NCBI GenBank assembly: GCA_902796975.1
Contig: CADBRF010000081.1
Location: forward strand, 1 to 7,184
DNA: 7,184 nt
Source: an uncultured Coriobacteriaceae bacterium
Lineage (GTDB): Bacteria > Actinomycetota > Coriobacteriia > Coriobacteriales > QAMH01
Reading direction: 5' to 3'
Shown: piece by piece, positions 6,052 to 7,184 of the stretch
Position numbering within the stretch: the stretch's first letter is position 1
Layout: each line of letters starts with the position of its first letter
The notes under the pieces: generated by a model
Databases searched by the model: none
Seen by the model: only the letters and a program-made list of their open reading frames with translations
What the model was told of the DNA's origin: nothing
Made by a program: the position numbers and the translations under genes

Positions 6052-7184
6052 TCATGGGGCGAGCTTGAAAGTTTCCTGAGTCAACTCCCTCAGCGTGGGG
6101 TCCTCTGTAATGAGCCTCCCATAGATTGTCTGCATCTCCGCGGAAGGATCGATACCCAGCTCATCGCGAAGATAAGTCGTGCACTCGAAATACGTTCTGA
6201 TGGCAGTGCAGCGTTGTCCGGCGGCAGCCTGGGCCCTAATGAGGGCGAGATAGACGTCCTCACGTTTGCGTTCGAATTCATACGCCTTCCGGGCAAACCA
6301 CAAAGCAAGGCGAACGTCGTTCATCCCTAACGCACGCTCGGAGGCGGTAATCATGTTGTCTATATACATCTCTCGATACTTCTCGCGGCGTGAATCTATA
6401 TATGGAACCATTCGCTCGCCGGGCAGCAGTCCTCCGCGGTAGAGGCTCTCGATGCGCACATAGGTATCCATGAGAGCCGCATTATCCACACGTTCGAGCA
6501 GGATGTTTCTCGAGAGCTGCTCGAATTCGCCCACATCGGAAATCACAACGCGGTTGTTGAGATGAAAGAACCCGCCCTCATAGATAACATAGGGTTCACC
6601 TCCCCCTAGTGCATTGCGGACATTACTCCACACGGTGTAGAAGTTATCGAGAGCTCGCTTTCGTTCAGAGCGCGGCCAGAGAGTCTTGAGCAACTCGTCA
6701 CGCGAAACATCGCGCCCCAGGTGCAGGGCGAGCACCTCGATGAAAAGCCGGGCTTTCCTTCGCAGCGTTCCCTCATCGATGAGCTGATCGCCCAGAGCAA
6801 TCTCGAAACCTCCGAAAACCGTGATGCGGAGTGGTGGTATGGCAGCGTCTTCGGTCGCCTCAGTTGTGCCCTGGTCAGTCGGTGAATGGAGAATATAGGG
6901 CGCCACATCCCACGGAATATTCACCGTGGCATAGCCGATGCTCCTGCACATCGCCTGCAAGAGCCTGCCTGCCTCATCAAGCAGCTGAGCATCCCGCTTA
7001 CCCCGCGCGCTGCCAGACGGCCCGAAATAGCCGAAGAGCCAAAGATCACGCACGAGAAGAGCTTCGGAAAGAGTCAGGAGCCCCCGCCTGCGCATGACGA
7101 CCACATTATCGCAGGCGATATCTTGGATAACCGATCTTAGCTGCGCGTCATCAACGAACGAAGCGAGATGCAGGCAAACCCGGA
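6052..7184 (-). CDS. BTAD (SARP-type) transcriptional regulator, C-terminal part, 5' end outside window
   Basis: 376 codons are visible and the frame stays open to the right edge; a GTG at 7104 is in frame, but the 26 codons before it read as normal protein, so the true start probably lies outside. Numbering from the first visible codon, residues 1-116 match no family I recognise. An OmpR-like winged helix follows at about 117-215: it opens LRITVFGGFEIALGD and continues LRRKARLFIEVLAL and LWPRSERKRALDNF, typical of SARP DNA-binding domains. The bacterial transcriptional activator domain, a bundle of TPR-like helices, runs from about 232 to 358, with the diagnostic LRDELGIDPSAEMQTIYGRL stretch near its end. 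The protein ends 18 residues later at TGA. Likely role: cytoplasmic DNA-binding activator, target unknown. Classical small SARPs have this module at the N-terminus; here at least 116 residues precede it, so this is a larger multidomain regulator. It lies on the same strand as secA, 136 bases upstream. Confidence 0.88.
   Translation of the reverse strand, partial: RVCLHLASFVDDAQLRSVIQDIACDNVVVMRRRGLLTLSEALLVRDLWLFGYFGPSGSARGKRDAQLLDEAGRLLQAMCRSIGYATVNIPWDVAPYILHSPTDQGTTEATEDAAIPPLRITVFGGFEIALGDQLIDEGTLRRKARLFIEVLALHLGRDVSRDELLKTLWPRSERKRALDNFYTVWSNVRNALGGGEPYVIYEGGFFHLNNRVVISDVGEFEQLSRNILLERVDNAALMDTYVRIESLYRGGLLPGERMVPYIDSRREKYREMYIDNMITASERALGMNDVRLALWFARKAYEFERKREDVYLALIRAQAAAGQRCTAIRTYFECTTYLRDELGIDPSAEMQTIYGRLITEDPTLRELTQETFKLAP

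Overview
The window holds five protein-coding genes, all on the minus strand, in an ordinary housekeeping arrangement. In transcription order (right to left) they are: the C-terminal part of a transcriptional regulator with a SARP-type winged helix plus BTAD module (6052-7184, 5' end outside the window), secA (3129-5915), prfB for release factor 2 (1804-2907), and a two-gene split transketolase made of an N-terminal subunit (900-1742) and a C-terminal subunit (1-896, last residues outside the window). No RNA gene, mobile element, CRISPR array or long repeat was found. Every open frame of note on the plus strand lies exactly codon-opposite-codon to one of these genes and is best read as a shadow.

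The organism looks like an actinobacterium of moderate GC content (mid-50s percent by eye). A BTAD regulator is typical of Actinomycetota, and the release factor 2 sequence is of the actinobacterial type and lacks the programmed frameshift. The moderate GC and split transketolase would fit class Coriobacteriia (Eggerthella, Olsenella and Collinsella relatives). This is an inference from gene content and protein style; no marker gene settles it.

Layout: the regulator gene ends 136 bases before the likely secA start. That gap carries an extended -10 promoter-like element and two 11-bp-phased TGTCA repeats that resemble a SARP operator. A 221-base gap separates secA from prfB and contains a 9-bp hairpin with a poor T tail, so prfB may be partly insulated from secA. 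A 61-base gap with no clear terminator separates prfB from the transketolase pair. The two transketolase genes are 3 bases apart, with the ribosome binding site of the second inside the end of the first, so they are surely co-translated.

SecA drives protein export, RF2 ends translation at UGA and UAA, and the two transketolase subunits form one enzyme of the non-oxidative pentose phosphate pathway; their adjacency does not imply a joint pathway. I see no convincing new multi-gene system here. The most unusual observations are a release factor 2 whose stop-codon-reading tripeptide is SPT instead of SPF, with His instead of a small residue just before GGQ, and the SARP-like repeat array upstream of secA.
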